The position numbers and the translations under genes were made by a program. Below are positions 1 to 19,900 of a DNA stretch of 64,000 nucleotides, piece after piece. The stretch comes from Phalacrocorax aristotelis (Eukaryota > Chordata > Aves > Suliformes > Phalacrocoracidae): positions 84,439,517 through 84,503,516 of the forward strand of contig NC_134279.1 in the NCBI RefSeq assembly GCF_949628215.1, written 5' to 3'. The notes beneath the pieces are model-generated. The model did no database searches and was not told the DNA's origin. It saw only the letters and a list, made by a program, of their open reading frames with translations. Every line of letters starts with the position of its first letter. Positions within the stretch are counted from its first letter, which is position 1.

Positions 1-1162
1 TGCCCGACCTTCGAGGCGCTGCGGTGGGAATGGGGCAGCGGAGCCTCCAGGCCCCTTCCCAGGAATAGCGAAGCTCCCACGTGTGGGCAGCGGGGAGGGG
101 GGGGAAGGAGGGAGACGGGGAGTGTCAGTTACCAGGCTGAAGCAGCCTTGTGCTATGGGGTCTGTCCTGGGGCAGGGGCTGGAGCACAGCACCTGTGCTG
201 GGACCCCCAGCTCCCCAGGCAGCTCAGCCCTTGGCTGTGGTGCCAGGAAGCCATGAGAGAAGGGGGACTTGCTAGAAAGCTGGAGTGGGGCCCGAGGAGG
301 GCGAGTGAGGGGAGCACCCGTGCCCTGTGCTGTCCTTGGGGGAGCAGGAGCTGGCTGCACGTCCAGGCTGCCGCTTGCCCTGCTCCCCAGCCGCAGCTTC
401 CCCTCTGCTTCTGCAGAAGACTATGCAACCACAGAGGGGAAGACCCGGCGCAAAGGCCAGGGCTGCCCCTCAGCGCGTCGGCGTGACCGTGGGCAGCGGC
501 ATGCTACCCAGAACTGGAGGCGGGAGGTGAGCAAGACCCAGCATGCCTCATGTTCAGAAACCCCCCCTGGAGAGGGGAGGCTCGGGTGGGGAGGGGCACA
601 GAGCTGCCCTGCAGGGGCACAGGACTCCAGAGGAGCCCTCGTCCCACTGCAGGCAGGACCCTGGGGGTGGGATGGAGCTGACTCTCACCAGACCCCCCTC
701 CGGTGTGAGTCCCCAGCTGCAATCACAGACGCAGAGCCAGGAGCAAAGGTCACAAAACTTTATACAGGAGAGACCGGCACGTGGCCCCTCAGCCCCTGGG
801 CGCTGCTCCCCCGGGCAGGGGGGAGTGGGACAGGCAGGGCTGGCAGCCCCAGCCCTGCAGCAGCCCCTGGGGAAATGTGGGGCACAGGAGCCCGGGCAGG
901 AAGGGTCTGCACAACTCCCCAGGCCCCGGGCCAGTGCTCCCCTGAACCAGGCTCTGTCCCCAGGGGAGACGCTGGGTGCCAGTCCCGTGACCGCTGGCAC
1001 CACGACTGTGGTGCAGAGCTGTGGCAGCAGCAGGCTATGCCTGTGCCTCCCTGGGGATGGGGTTGGCCCCTGCAGCACCACAGCCTCCCCAGGGCTCTCC
1101 CATCCCTGGTGGTCACAGCCAAGCCGAGGCGGCCCCAATGCAGGGGCTCTGATGGCTCCAGC
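1..1162. other. 3' flank of DQX1, no supported gene
   Basis: GC-rich. An exon-like segment at 417-526 has an acceptor (ttctgcag) and donor (gtgagc), but its translation matches no family I recognise, so no gene is called. Confidence 0.5.
759..764 (-). terminator. DQX1: possible DQX1 polyadenylation signal (TATAAA)
   Basis: Plus-strand tttata reads TATAAA on the minus strand, about 400 nt after the DQX1 stop. It is a weak variant signal, and no better candidate was seen between it and the stop. Confidence 0.25.
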
Positions 1163-8125
<6,963 letters not shown>

Positions 8126-8655
8126 GGTGGGGACGCCGGTGCTGCAGGGGCAGGCAGGAGGTGGAGCAGGACCTGCTGGGTCACAGGAGGCCCGGGGGAG
8201 CCCGGCGCTGCCCCGCGTCCCTGGCAGCAGCCCGGTGCAGCCCACCGTCCCGTCCTGCCGGGGTGGGCCTGTGGGGCACTGGGGACGGGGACACAGCCTG
8301 GGCGTGGGGAGCAGGGACAGGCAGGGCACCAGGCTGGGTGTGGGGACCGGGGGGGGACGGGCAGGGGATCGGACCGGACCAGACCGGGGGGGACCAGGCC
8401 GGGCCGCGGGGGGAGCACGGCAGGGCCGAGCGGGGCGGTGCTGGGGGGGCAGCGGCCGTGGGACAGGTCGGACGCCTCGGAGGCGGGCGGACAGCCCGGG
8501 GCCGGTCCCAGCCAGGCGGACCCGAGCGGCACGGGCCGGGCCGGGTACTGGGTCGGACCGGACCGTACGGGGCACCTGAGCGCCGGCACTGGGCGGGGCC
8601 TCAGCAGACCGGCCGGGGCGGGGTCGAGCCCCCCAGCTGAGCCCCCCCGGGCCGC

Positions 8656-8685
8656 GGTTCCGGTTCCGGTTCCGGTTCCGGTTCC
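8656..8685. repeat. hexanucleotide tandem repeat, 5 x GGTTCC
   Basis: Five perfect GGTTCC units just inside the first DQX1 intron, 22 bp from the donor. Confidence 0.95.
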
Positions 8686-8708
8686 GGCCCTGCCCGGTGA
8701 CCGCTCAC

Positions 8709-8790
8709 CTGCGCGCGCCGCCGCCGCCACCGCGTACCCTGCCTCAGGACACCGTCAGGTGACCGCGGCGCCGTCACGTGGCCCCGCGCG
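8709..8790 (-). other. DQX1: probable noncoding first exon of DQX1
   Basis: On the minus strand a good donor (GCGCGCAG/gtgagcgg) ends at 8709, and the next acceptor is at 8142-8144, just upstream of the start codon. Inferred 5' UTR exon. Its 5' end is not visible; 8790 is a guess set by the CCAAT and E-box motifs. Confidence 0.5.
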
Positions 8791-9034
8791 CGGCCGCCAA
8801 TCAGCGCCGCGGGGCGTTCCCCGCTCGTTGCGAGGCGCGGCCCGGCCCCGCCCCCGGCCCGGCCCTGCCTGCGTGGCGACCGGCCGGCCCCGCCCCGCCC
8901 CCGCCCCCGCCCCGCGCCCCCGCGCTGCCGAGCCCGCCGGCCGCAGCGCTCCTCTGCCGCTAACCGGTGCCCCTCCGCTGCGGGGCCCGGCTGCGTGGTC
9001 CCGTGTGGGGCGCAGCTGCAGCCCCGGCCCGCCG

Positions 9035-9200
9035 GCATCTCGGTGCCGGGCATCCCTGTGCCGGTGCTGGGCATCCCGTACCTGTGCCAGTTATCCCGGT
9101 GCAAGGTATCCCATATCCATACGGTCATGCCGTATCCGTGCCGGGCATCCTGGTGCCGGTGCGGGGCACCCCGTACCGGTGCCCCGCACCCGGTGCCCGG
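9035..9200. repeat. degenerate short tandem repeat (GTGCCGGGCATCCCGTA-like)
   Basis: About ten diverged copies of a GTGCCGGGCATCCCGGTGC-type unit (for example 9042, 9062, 9139) inside the CpG island. Period is irregular, roughly 12-20 bp. Confidence 0.6.
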
Positions 9201-10882
9201 GACCCTGCGCGCAAACCGGGCGCCCTCAGCCGCGGCGGCGCCCGGCGCGCCGCCGGTGGGGCCGGCAGGTGGAGCTGCCAGACCAGCGGACGGCGCGGGG
9301 CAGCCGTCGGAGCAGCGGGCACCCCGCCTGTCGGGGCAGCGGAGCGGGGCCCGGCCGCGCGGTGCCAGCAGGGTGCGGACAGCCGGCTGCGGTACCGCTC
9401 TGCCCCCGCAGCTCCGAGAGACCCGCCACCCGAGGGGTGGCGGCTGCCGCGGCTCCCGCCCTCGCGCTCTGCCCCGGCGTCAGCTCTCCCGCACCCGAGG
9501 GCCGTGCGGCGGGCTTTGGCACTCGCACAGCCCCACGCCGTGCTGTCCCCGGGCACCGCCGCCCAGCCCGGGGGCCCGGCCGTGCCACCCCCCGGGAGCC
9601 GGCGGCCGGGCAGAAGGGAGGGCGCTGGCAGGGGGCGACGGCCCTGGTCACCCCTCCAGCTCTCTGGGCAGAGGCCATGTCCGCGCCCTCTGTGCTCAGG
9701 GGCCTTAAACCCTCCCGACCGCCCCCTTGCTCATGGGTCCTCCTGTTTGCCCAACAGCCCTTGCCCAGCTCCGGCCGCTCACCCGACCCTGCTCCGCTTC
9801 CCCATCCCCCCGTCATCTCTTCCAGAGCCTGAAGGGTCTGCGTGGGCTGCCTGGAGCGGGCCTGGGGCCACGGGTGACCCGTGAGATGGGGGAGCTGCAC
9901 CCAGGGGTTGACCTCGGTGCGGGCTCAGGCTGGTGCGGGGAGGCGGGGGCCTGCAAGAGGGGTGCGGGCAGCGCAGGGAAGGAGCCTGATCATTGGAGAA
10001 GTGGTTCAAATTGCGAGAGTGGCAGCCTGGCTTCAGCAGCCCTGCCTGGGCCAGCTGGGAGCAGGTGTTGGGGGAGTGGGGGTCCCGGAGCAGCATGGCA
10101 GGTGGGGAGAGGACCTGGGCTGGGGCTCGGCCAGCTGGTGCCAGCTCAGTGCAGAGCAGGGCCAGGGGACGAGCGTCCAGCCTGCGGACCCGCAGGTGCC
10201 GGACAGCAGCCAGGGTTTGCAGCAGGCAGGAGGGAGGAAGGAAGTGGTTGATGCCGAGTGGTTGCTTCGCTCGCTGTCCTGGTGCTGCAGGGAGCTGAGG
10301 GCTGGGCACGGGCCCGCAGAGCCCTGGGCATGGCCCTGCACCGCCACGGCGTTTCTGCTGCGCCGAGGGATGGGGATGGGATGGCCCCGGCTGGGCAGGC
10401 AGAGGCCTCGTCCCAGCAGTGCCGGTGGGAGCTGTGCGGCTGGTTCGGGCGCGTGCCTCCATGCGGCTCCCCGTGCCGTGGGGCGGCCGGGGCTGCCCAG
10501 GTTCTGTGCCCCGGGCTTCAGACCCATGTCCTGCTGGCTGCTGGCCTCTGGCAGCGGTGCTCAGCCAGAGGGGCTTGTGGTGCTGTGGCATTCCCCGGGG
10601 CCAGCGGCCCCATCGTACCCAGCAGGGAGGTCCAGTGACCCACCCGAGCCTGGGCCCCTGGGTGGGTGGTGTGGCGAGGTCCCGGGGGCTCCGTCCCCAC
10701 CACCCCTGCCTCAGTGTGTGTAGGGGTGCAGGGCGGTTGGGTGGGTACTTGCAGCACCCAGCTGCGTGTTGAGGAAGCGGAGGTTTGCACAAGCCGGTGA
10801 GATACACGTGACCTGGAAAGCGCGGCAGGAGGAACCAGCAGCCGCCCCGTGCAGGGCCCTGGTCCCCGCGGCACAGCCGGCC

Positions 10883-10925
10883 ATGGCCCTGTGGCTGCCC
10901 ACCAAGGAGGAGAAGTATGGCGTGG
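10883..10925 (+). CDS. DOCK2-like exon 1 (start codon)
   Basis: Residues 1-14, [14 protein letters not shown], plus 1 nt; GGCCATGG start context; donor gtgagt. The 5' UTR boundary upstream is not resolved. An ETS-like GAGGAAGC lies about 100 bp upstream. Confidence 0.9.
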
Positions 10926-13900
10926 GTGAGTGTAGCCTTCAGGGCCAAGCAGGTGCTGGGCCCTGCTGAGCTCCCCAGCTCACTGGAGGGGTGTGGGGCT
11001 GGCGGGATGGGGCACTCGCTGCCACGGTGATGCTGCCGGTGCCCCCCAGCTGTGGTGGCCCCACGGCAGCGGGCTGTACAGGGGTGGGTCATGGTGGCTG
11101 CGCGATGGTGTGGGGCTCCAGGGTCTGTGGGGTGAATGGCACCGGTGGTGTTGGGTCAAGCGGGGCTGGCCGCGATGCTCAGCAGTGCGAGGTGGGGCCG
11201 GGATCCCTGCGATGCCGGCGCTGAGTGGGCCAGTGGGTGCAGAAGTGAACGCGGGGCTTGGCGGGGGGCTGCAGGGCTGGTGACAGGGTGGCCCAGGGGA
11301 TGGGGGCTCAGCAGGGCAGGTGTCACCCAGAGGCTGACCATGGCTGATGCTGGGTGGGGATGGGGAGCTGTGGGGCTGAGCAGGGCTGGGTGCAGAGCAC
11401 TAGGGCAGGTGGCTTGGCACAGGATCTGGCCCTCCCCTCTGAGCTAGGGGTCTAGGCTCAGCCTGGCTGCGGAAGTGCAGAACCCTCCACCCAAGGGGTG
11501 GTTAGCTCGTTAACAGGGATCGTTAGCTTGTGTATGACCTGCTTTCAGGGAGGTGCCTGGGGAGCCCAGAGCCACCCCTATTATTTGCCCCTGGTCCCAC
11601 CTGGGGCTTTGCTCCCAACCTCTGAGTTGGTCATGGTAAAGCCCTGGGCAGCCCTGTTCTGTGCACCACCCTCAGCTCAGGGTCCCCATGCTGACCCCAG
11701 CCCCCCCGCGAGCACACTCTCCCCGTGCCCCACACTGGCCCTCACAGCCTTGCACCTCTTCCCGTTTATGGCTGGGGCTGTTTCCCACACCCTCCTGGCA
11801 GCAAGGGCTGAGCCCCTGAGGGTCCTCAGCAGCACTGGGAGCAAGGGCTGAGACCCTGCTTGTGCCCAGTGGGCACTGACTGCCCTATGAGGAACCTGGC
11901 CTGGCTGGGGCCTGGCGGGGTGGGAAGGTGCTGGAGGGGAGCGAGCCTGGACCAGGGCTGGGTGCTGGCTCAGCATCCTCGTGTGGAGGGGAGGGTGGCA
12001 GGAGGGGTCCCGTGGGACCTCAGGGCTCCTGGTGCTGCAAGGTGTGCCGGAAACAGCGCGAGGGGTCCTGCTGAGTGGTGTGGGTCTGGGGGCGTCACAG
12101 TATGAGCTGGCCCTGGCACAGGCAGCATCCCAGCAGGGACCCCCCAGGTGCAGGCATGCCTGCAGGGGACTGTGCCGGAGCAGGGTGCAGCCGGTCCTGG
12201 GGCCGAGCCAGGGTTGCCTCCACCAGACAGGGCTGTCACTGTCGCCAGGACCAGAAATAGCGGCAGGACTAACCGCAGCCTGGCCTGGTGCAGCCCGCAC
12301 CGCAGCAGGAAGTGTCTGGCCACTAGTGAGCTCCCGTGCTCCCACCGCCTCACTCCTCTCCATGCCGTGCCGTCCGGCTCCTGCTGCCCTCGCCGCCCTG
12401 CTTTTCCTGCCACCAGCTCCCACTGTCCTCGGGTACCGGGTACTGGTCCTGGGAGGGCAGTGCTGCTGCTCCGGGCAGGGGCTCTGCTGGCGCTTGCCTC
12501 TCTGTGCTGCTTGTGGTGGGAGTGGGACCACCGGGCTCAGCACTTGCTAGGGCCCGTGCAGCTGGGCCGGGCACCTAGGGTGTGGGTGGCAGGCAGTGTG
12601 ATGGGGAGGATGCCGGGCAGGGGACCCTCGTGCTGTGGCCAGCGCTGCTCTGCCATGCACCGTGGCCCGGCCCCATGCCTGGTCGAGGGTCTTGTGCTGC
12701 TTGTGTGGGGCTGGGACCATGCACTGTCTCTCGGGCCTGAGCGGTGCCTGTTGAGGTTGCTCTGCCCCATGTGGGGAGGCTGGCTGTGGGGCATGCTGCC
12801 CTGATGGCCCCAGGGCCCCGGCGGGGTTGTGCTGGGTGAGGGGGTTCTGGGTGAGGGACTCCCGCTCATGGCTCCCTGGCCCCTCTCCCCACAGCCGTGT
12901 GGAACTTCCCTCCCACCAGCGAGCATCACCTCCCGCTGCAGATCGGGGAGACGGTGCACATCCTGCAGGCCTCCGAGGGTAAGGGGGTCCGGCAGCCCCG
13001 GCCAGGCACTGTGCCGTTCCCTGCCGGGGAGAGGCTGGGCTGGGTACGCGGCTGCACCCTGGCACGGGGGCTTCGCGCACCCTCTCTTGGCTGCGCCGCT
13101 GGCGGGCACCCAGCCCTGCACCGCCACGGCTGCCGTGTCCCTGAGCCCGGCTGACAGCGTCCCCTTCCCTCCCCTTGCAGGCTGGTACCGCGGGTACTCA
13201 CTCAGGAACAGGGCTGCCTGGGTAGGTGAGGGGCTGCGGGGGGCTGGGGGGCAGGGGAAGGCGTGGGCATGGCCAGCACTCCCCAGGTCCCTGCGGGGGG
13301 GACACACCAGGCACCTTGCGGCATTGCCAGGCTGGGACCCTCTGCGGGACCCTCGGTGCCAGGGCAGTGAGCCCCCGGCCGTGGCCCCTGGGGAGGGCTG
13401 TCTCCTGCCCAGCCTGGCCCGCAGGTGCTGACGGCTCCGGCTCCCCCAGGGCATCTTCCCAGCCTCGCTCATCCACCTGAAGAGCGCCGTGGTGGAGCGC
13501 AGGGGGTAGGTACCGCGCACGGGCATGGGCCAATGGTCCCCATCCGCCTGCCCAGCGCAGGGGCCCGTGCGGTGCCACGGCGCTCCAGGGCTCCCTGTGC
13601 CTCTCCCCAGGGCAGAGGAGAGCGTGGTCCCCGCCGAGATGCCCATGGTGCAGGAGATCACCACCACACTGCGGGAGTGGGCCACCATCTGGAAGCAGCT
13701 CTACGTGGTGAGGGCGAGGGTCCGGGGGGTCGGGAGGGCCGGCGCCAGCGGGGGCGTGCGGTGACCCTGCGCTGCTGCCCACAGGCAGGGCAGACGGAGC
13801 GGTACCAGCAGGTGAAGCAGATGATGTACGAGCTGATGGAGCGACGCTCGCAGCTACTCTCAGGGACGCTGCCCAAGGACGAGCTCCTGCAGCTCAAGAA

Positions 13901-16900
13901 GGAGGTGACCGGCAAGATTGACTACGGCAACAAGTGAGAGCGGGGACAGGAACGCGGGGGTCCCAGGCTGCTGCCCCCACCCCAGGCACAGGCTGCACAG
14001 TGCTCCTGCCAGCCTGGCTAGCTGTCCCTGTGTTCCCCTCATTCTGGCTGGCTGTCCGTATGTCCCTGCTGTCCTGGCTGGCTGTCCCAGGGTGGCTGGG
14101 GACAGCAGGTGTGCTGGGGGTGTGCAAGCCACCTAGCCAAGGTCTACCAGCAGTGAGCCCTGGCTGGTGAAGGAGGTCATCCTTGGTGCTGCCTGGCTCT
14201 TGTCCCCTTGCCAGGGCTCTGCTGCTGGCCAGGACCTGTTGGGATCTGTCCTGCCCCCACGCTGTGCCTGCACCCCCAGACCCCGTGCCAGTCCATGCCT
14301 GTGCAAGGGCAGGCGGGTCCCAGTGGGATGCACAGACCCATATCCCCCCAGCCCAGCCGGGTGCCGGGTCTTGCCTCATCCTGTCCCGGCCTCCGCAGGA
14401 TCCTCGCGCTGGACCTGGTGGTGCGGGACAAGGACGAAAACATCCTGGACCCTGACAGGACCAGCATCATCAGCCTCTTCCAGGCGCACAAGAAGGCTGC
14501 GCAGACCATCATGCAGCGCATCCAGGAGGAGACGGTGAGAGCCAGCGCCGGCCCCAGCACGCCGGCCCCTCTGTGCCAAAAGCCTGCTCCCCCATGCGTG
14601 GCCGTGCCATGCCAGGGGCCGAGCTGTGGGGCAGAGCTGTGGGGCTGAGCGGCCTCGTGACCCGCAGAGCCCACAGCAGAGCGCGCTGGGCTGCAGCGCC
14701 CGCCTGGCGGCATCGCCATCCCACAGCCTCTACCTCTGCGTGCGCAACTTCGTCTGCAACATCGGCGAGGAGGCGCAGCTCTTCATGGCGCTGTACGACC
14801 CTGGCGAGCAGCGCATGATCAGGTGGGGCCCCAGCGGCGCAGGACTGGCCCCGCTGCCCGACCCCCGCCACCGGCTCGGCCGGCCGCCCATCCTGCCGCT
14901 CCCTGCAGCGTCCCCCGGTCTTGTCCCCCCTGCGCGGGGAAGCCCCTGCCCCTTCGTACCCCATCGCCCACCCCCTGGGCTGCCCATCCTGCCCAGCCTG
15001 GCCGCCTGCCCAGCTCGGCACGAGCCAGCACATCTCACCAAGGGCAAAGAGGCATGTCCCTTCCCGCTGGGTTTTCTCCTCCGGAGCGGGAGGGTTTGAT
15101 GGCAGCGTGCAAGGCGTGCAGCCATGTACCCTGGAAAAGCCCACGGCTCACCCTGCCGGGGCCCGTGTCTGCCTGACGTGCTGCGGCCCATTGCGGGTGT
15201 GCTGTGGCATACCGGTCTGCCCGTGGCCCCACGGCAGGCAGGAGCCAGCTCAGCCCACAGCAGACCCCATGTGCTGCTGGGGCAGCGTGGCCCTGTACAA
15301 GGGACTGGCGAGCTGCTGTGCCCAGAGCACCTACAAGCTGCAGGGCTCGGCTGGCAGCTTCCCGCTGCTGGGCACGTGAACTGGGGCCCGAGCGGCACCC
15401 TGCCCGTGGCCACGTCACGGTGTTTGTTCGTGGGCTGCTTGCCGGCATCCGCTGCCCAGCTGGACCCCCGCTGCGCAGGGACACACAGAGCTCCAGCTCT
15501 GATGTCCTGGTGCCCAGCCCCCGCCGCGGGCCTCTCACCCCCTCGCCTTCCCCTTGCAGTGAGAACTATGTGATCCGCTGGGCCAGCACGGGCGTCCCCC
15601 AGGACATCGAGCTGCTCAACAACCTCAGGGCCATCTTCACGGTGAGTGCAGAACCGTCAGGTGTAGTGCCGCTGCTGACTGCCTCTCCCCTCCTGCAGAG
15701 CTGCCTGTGCTTCCTCCCCTCTCCGCTGCCTGCAGAGGTGCCCCCCACCCCATGCAGCACTTCAGATGCACCCATCACTGTGCCCCCGAGGCTCCATTGC
15801 AGCCTATGTGCCCCTCTGAGCAGCCGAATCCTTGCTCCTTCCCGCTGCTCTCTCCTTGCTGCTCGTTTCTCCTGTGCCCCCCAGCCTGGCCAGCCCCACA
15901 GCTCCTGTGCAGACCAGGACATCAGTACCCTTGTGGCCTCCTGTCCCAGGTTCGGGGCTGCTGGGGCACCTGTGCCCCCATCCCCGCTCCATCCCTCTCC
16001 CTCAGCTGGGCTCAGCAGTCCCTGGCCGTGGGCGGGAGGCAGCGCCTGCTGACCCAGCATTTTTCCCGCTGCACCAGCAGAGCTGAGCTGACCCTCAGGC
16101 CGGCCCAAGCAGAGCTGTCGATATGCAGATGAGGCAGGAAAATCAATTCTAATGAGCAGCATCAGCACTTCCAGCCCCCAGGGTCCAGCTCCCCTGGCTC
16201 TTGCCAACCTCTGACCCCTGCCCGCTGCTGGCATCGGCTGCGCATCCCTGTGCACTGCGGCGTGACCCTGCCCCGTGCCGCAGCCCCGTGCCACAGCTCT
16301 GCAGGAAGGTTCTCGCACAGGGGCAGCACCCGTGAGACCCGCCCCCCACCCCGGGATGCCTGGAGCTGGGGCGTGTGGCCATCCCACCAAGCCCTACACC
16401 ATGTCAGACCTGCTCCCTCCCAGGGCAGCGTGCTCTCCTCGGCCGTACTGCCTGGCCTGTGGGTGCTTCGCGGGGCCATCAGCCTCCACCAACCCCAGCA
16501 TTGTCCCCATCCCTCGGGCTTGTGGCTGCCAGGGGTGCACAGAAACGCCAGCCTCCCTGGGGCAGTGGGCCTGCATGCCCTCCAGCCGAGCCCCTCTGTG
16601 GGGTGTAGTGGCAGGGGGACTTCCCGGCCCCTGAAGGCAGAGCCAGGATGCCAGGAGCAGGGCTCCGTTGTGGCTCTGCATCTGCTGGTTCACCCTGCTG
16701 CACAGCCCCGGGTACCCTGTGGCCACAGGGTACATCCCACACAGTGCTGCTGGCAGCTGACTCACACAGCCCCTGTTCCCCCCCCAGGACCTGGGTAGCA
16801 AAGACCTGAAGCGGGAGAGGCTTTTCCTGGTGTGCCAGATCATCCGGGTGGGACGCATGGACCTCCGGGAGACCTACAGCCGCAAGCTCAGCACGGGCCT

Positions 16901-19900
16901 CCGGCGGCTCTTCGGCATCTCAGGTGAGAGCAGGGTCTGCAGAGGAGACTCCCCAGCAGTGTCTGCACCAGCACCTCCCAGCACCCACCTCTTGCTCCAT
17001 GGGGCTTGCTGGCTGTAGGGTACAGTGATTTGGGGCAGCAATGCCCCAGGACTGCTCCTGCCTTTGGCCACCAGCCCCCATCCCCACACATGGACCCTGA
17101 CCCTCGCTTGCCTCTGGCTGCACTCTCCCTGTCTGCCCAGAGCTCGGTGCCCTGTCTCCCCCTCCCCAGCCTGACCCACAGGCCCCCATGGAGGCACAAG
17201 GCCTTTCCCATGCGTGCCAGGTGCTGGGGTGTGTGGAGGGATCTGGCACAGCTGCTCCAGCAGCCGGGAAACCCTTGGCTCCCTGCTCCCGTGATGGCCG
17301 GAGCCAAGCACTTCCCCCAGCTCTCCTTGCGTCATCCCCCACAGGCTGGCCCTGCCCTACCGGGGCTGTGGCCGTGGGGCCCATCGGGATGCACCTGCCC
17401 TGGCAGAGGAGAGGGACTGGGGGGGCCCAGCCACCCCTCCTTGCTGTGTGGCTCAGGGGACCCCCAGCCCGGCGCTGCTGGAGGTGCCCCCTCCGTGGTG
17501 CCTGTCCCCAGCAGCGCGGGAGCTCCCCCTTCCTTGACCCATGGTCCTGCTCTGGGTATTAACCCCCACTGAATGGGCTTCCTAGGAAATTATTGATATT
17601 ACTTGGCTAATTAGCGTGATCTGGGACCTCAGCCACAGAGAAATTTCCAGGTGAATGATGAACATATTGGTGCCTAACTGTGCTCCGAGCTGAGCGTGTC
17701 CCTGGGGAGGGGCCAGATGGATCGTCCTGGTGCCCACTCTGTGGAGCCCTGTCTGTCTTGCACCAACCCTCCTGTCCATGGGTGATAGAGAGGTTCTAGA
17801 TAAGGCTTATTTTGGCCAAAATCTGCCCCGGTGCTCTGAGGTCACCTGTGGTGACCGTCTGGTTGGTGGTCACACCACCTCGGTGTGCCGATCCCGAGGC
17901 GTGCAGCTGGAGGGGACGCTGGGCGCGTGGTGCGAGCCCCGAGCAGCCAGTTCTGCGCCGGGGCGGCTGGACAAGGGCAGGGCGAGGAGGGGAGAGCCCA
18001 AGGGGTGGGTGGCCTCTGGGCTGTGACCCAGCATGGCGCCCGTCCCTGCCCTGGGGGCTGATGCCAGTGCTGCTGCAGACCTCCCGCCGGGGCGCTTCCC
18101 AGGGGTGAGCTGTGCTGGGACGTCATGTCCCATCCTGCGCTGGCAGCACGTCCATCCATCCATCTGCCACGGAGCCGTGGGTGCAGGGTTTCTCCCTGCC
18201 GAGACCCCCTGCAGCTCGGTGCCATTTGGCGTGGGGTGGCAGAGGGGTCTCGGTGGGGCACAATGACCTCCCCATGGAGCACCGGCTGGGGCACGGCAGG
18301 GTCAGGCAAAGCGGTGGCTGCAGGATGGGACAAAACTGTCCTGGGTGCTGCTCCTGGGAGGATTTGTCACGGAGGGCGCTGGGGGCTGGGGCTGCCGGCA
18401 GCTGTGGCAGCCGCCCCACATGCCACCTCTGTGCTGCTGCAGTGATGGACATCACGGACATCATCAAGGGGAAGTGCGAGAGCGATGAGGACAAGCAGCA
18501 CTTCATCCCCGTGCACCTGTGAGTCCCACGGGGCCGGGCAGTGGGTGGGAGGGGCAGCGGGCGGGGGGCGTAGCGCTCTGTGGGCCTGGCTGGCACAGGG
18601 ACAGCGGCTACAAGGGGACAAGAGGTGCCAGGAACAAAGAGAGAAGATTTTTCCGTTAAATGTGGCTTTGCAAAGGGGCCGTGGATCCTTGGGACACGAT
18701 GTCACCAGGTCCAGGACCTCAGTGAGGTTAGAAAAGGGGTATTTCTACGGGCAGCGACGTACTCAGAGATCCTGAAGCCCTGCTGGAGCTCTGCCTCCTG
18801 GTCCCTCGGGGCCCCTGCATGCTCAGGGTCCCAGGTCTGCTGTGGATGCTGTCCTGCACCTCCCTCCCAGTGGGCTGGAGGCCGGCAGGTTGGGAGCCGC
18901 GGCAGGACCCGGGCTGCCGTTCGGTTTGCTGGTGGTCGGTGCCTGGCCACAGGGAGCAGCCGCGTGGGGCTCCCTGTGTGTGCCTGGCGGGGAGCTCCTC
19001 CGAATCGCCCCACTCTGGTCTCTGCAGGGCAGCTGCTGACAACGATTTTCTTCACAATATGATCAGGAAAGCGGTGGAGGGGAAGGACATCAACCACAAG
19101 GGACAAGGTAGAGCCCCCGTGCCCCCCCTGCCCTGCGTGCTTATTCTGCGCTGTGGTACGTGGTGGGGGACGGGGTGAGACCCCTCCCTGTCCCATCCCA
19201 TTTTTCCCTGCAGCTGCTGCTTATGCTCGGGGTCTGGGGCTGCCCCCCAGCCCCCATGCTGGGGCAGCCCCCTGTCCCACTCCTCGCAGGGTCCAGGGCC
19301 TCGCTCCAGTCCCTGGCTGACCCTGGGTCCCCTCCTGCTGCCTCCCCCAGGCTCTTGCACGCTGTCACCCACTGAAAAACCATAGTGGCCATGGGGGTGC
19401 GAGTTTGATCCTGGGTGCAGCCGGGGCTGGCTGCGTGAATTGCCCTGGCAATTGGGATCAGAGCCCTACGGGGTGACCGGGAATTAACCACCCACCCAAA
19501 CGCATCCAGGGCTGGGCCCCAGGGAGGGGCAGCTGCTTCCGCAGCAGGCGCGCGTGGCCAGCAGCCTTGTCTGGCACGGCACGGTGCAGCTCAAGCTGAG
19601 CTGGTGCGGGCTGTGGGGCTGACGTCTCGCACTCGGTCCCGGCAGGGTTCTGGGTGTCCCTGAAGATGCTGTGGGGAGACTTGAGCCAAGTGCGGAAGGA
19701 CCACCCCCACCTTGTGGACCGCAGCACGGTGGTGGCACGCAAGCTGGGCTATCCGGAGGTCATCATGCCAGGCAAGCAGGGTGGCGGGTTGGACCATCCC
19801 TGGATGGTCTCTGGGGGTCCCAGTGTGGGGTTACAGGGTGTCCCACTGCAGAGGGGACCTGGCCTCGCTGATGGGACTGTCCCCCCAGGAGACGTCAGGA

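Larger units (their letters stand above)
8400..9660. promoter_or_regulatory. CpG island and promoter region between DQX1 and the DOCK gene
   Basis: Very GC- and CpG-dense DNA surrounding the inferred DQX1 first exon. Recognisable sites are TCACGTG (E-box) at 8774-8780 and CCAAT within GCCAATCAGCG at 8797-8801, both within about 100 bp upstream of the DQX1 donor. The open frames crossing it in several frames are GC artefacts. It could also serve the divergent DOCK gene, whose ATG exon is at 10883, but no plus-strand 5' UTR donor could be assigned. Confidence 0.6.

Noticed and set aside
417-526. Exon-like segment with acceptor and donor left of DQX1
   Set aside because: The 110-nt segment translates to no family I recognise in any frame, and I could not find partner exons. 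The human DQX1 neighbours AUP1 and TLX2 do not match it from memory.
8438-9884. Plus-strand frames of 305 and 464 codons over the CpG island
   Set aside because: Composition (Pro, Ala, Arg, Gly) is that of random GC-rich DNA. No domain, and several frames are open at once.
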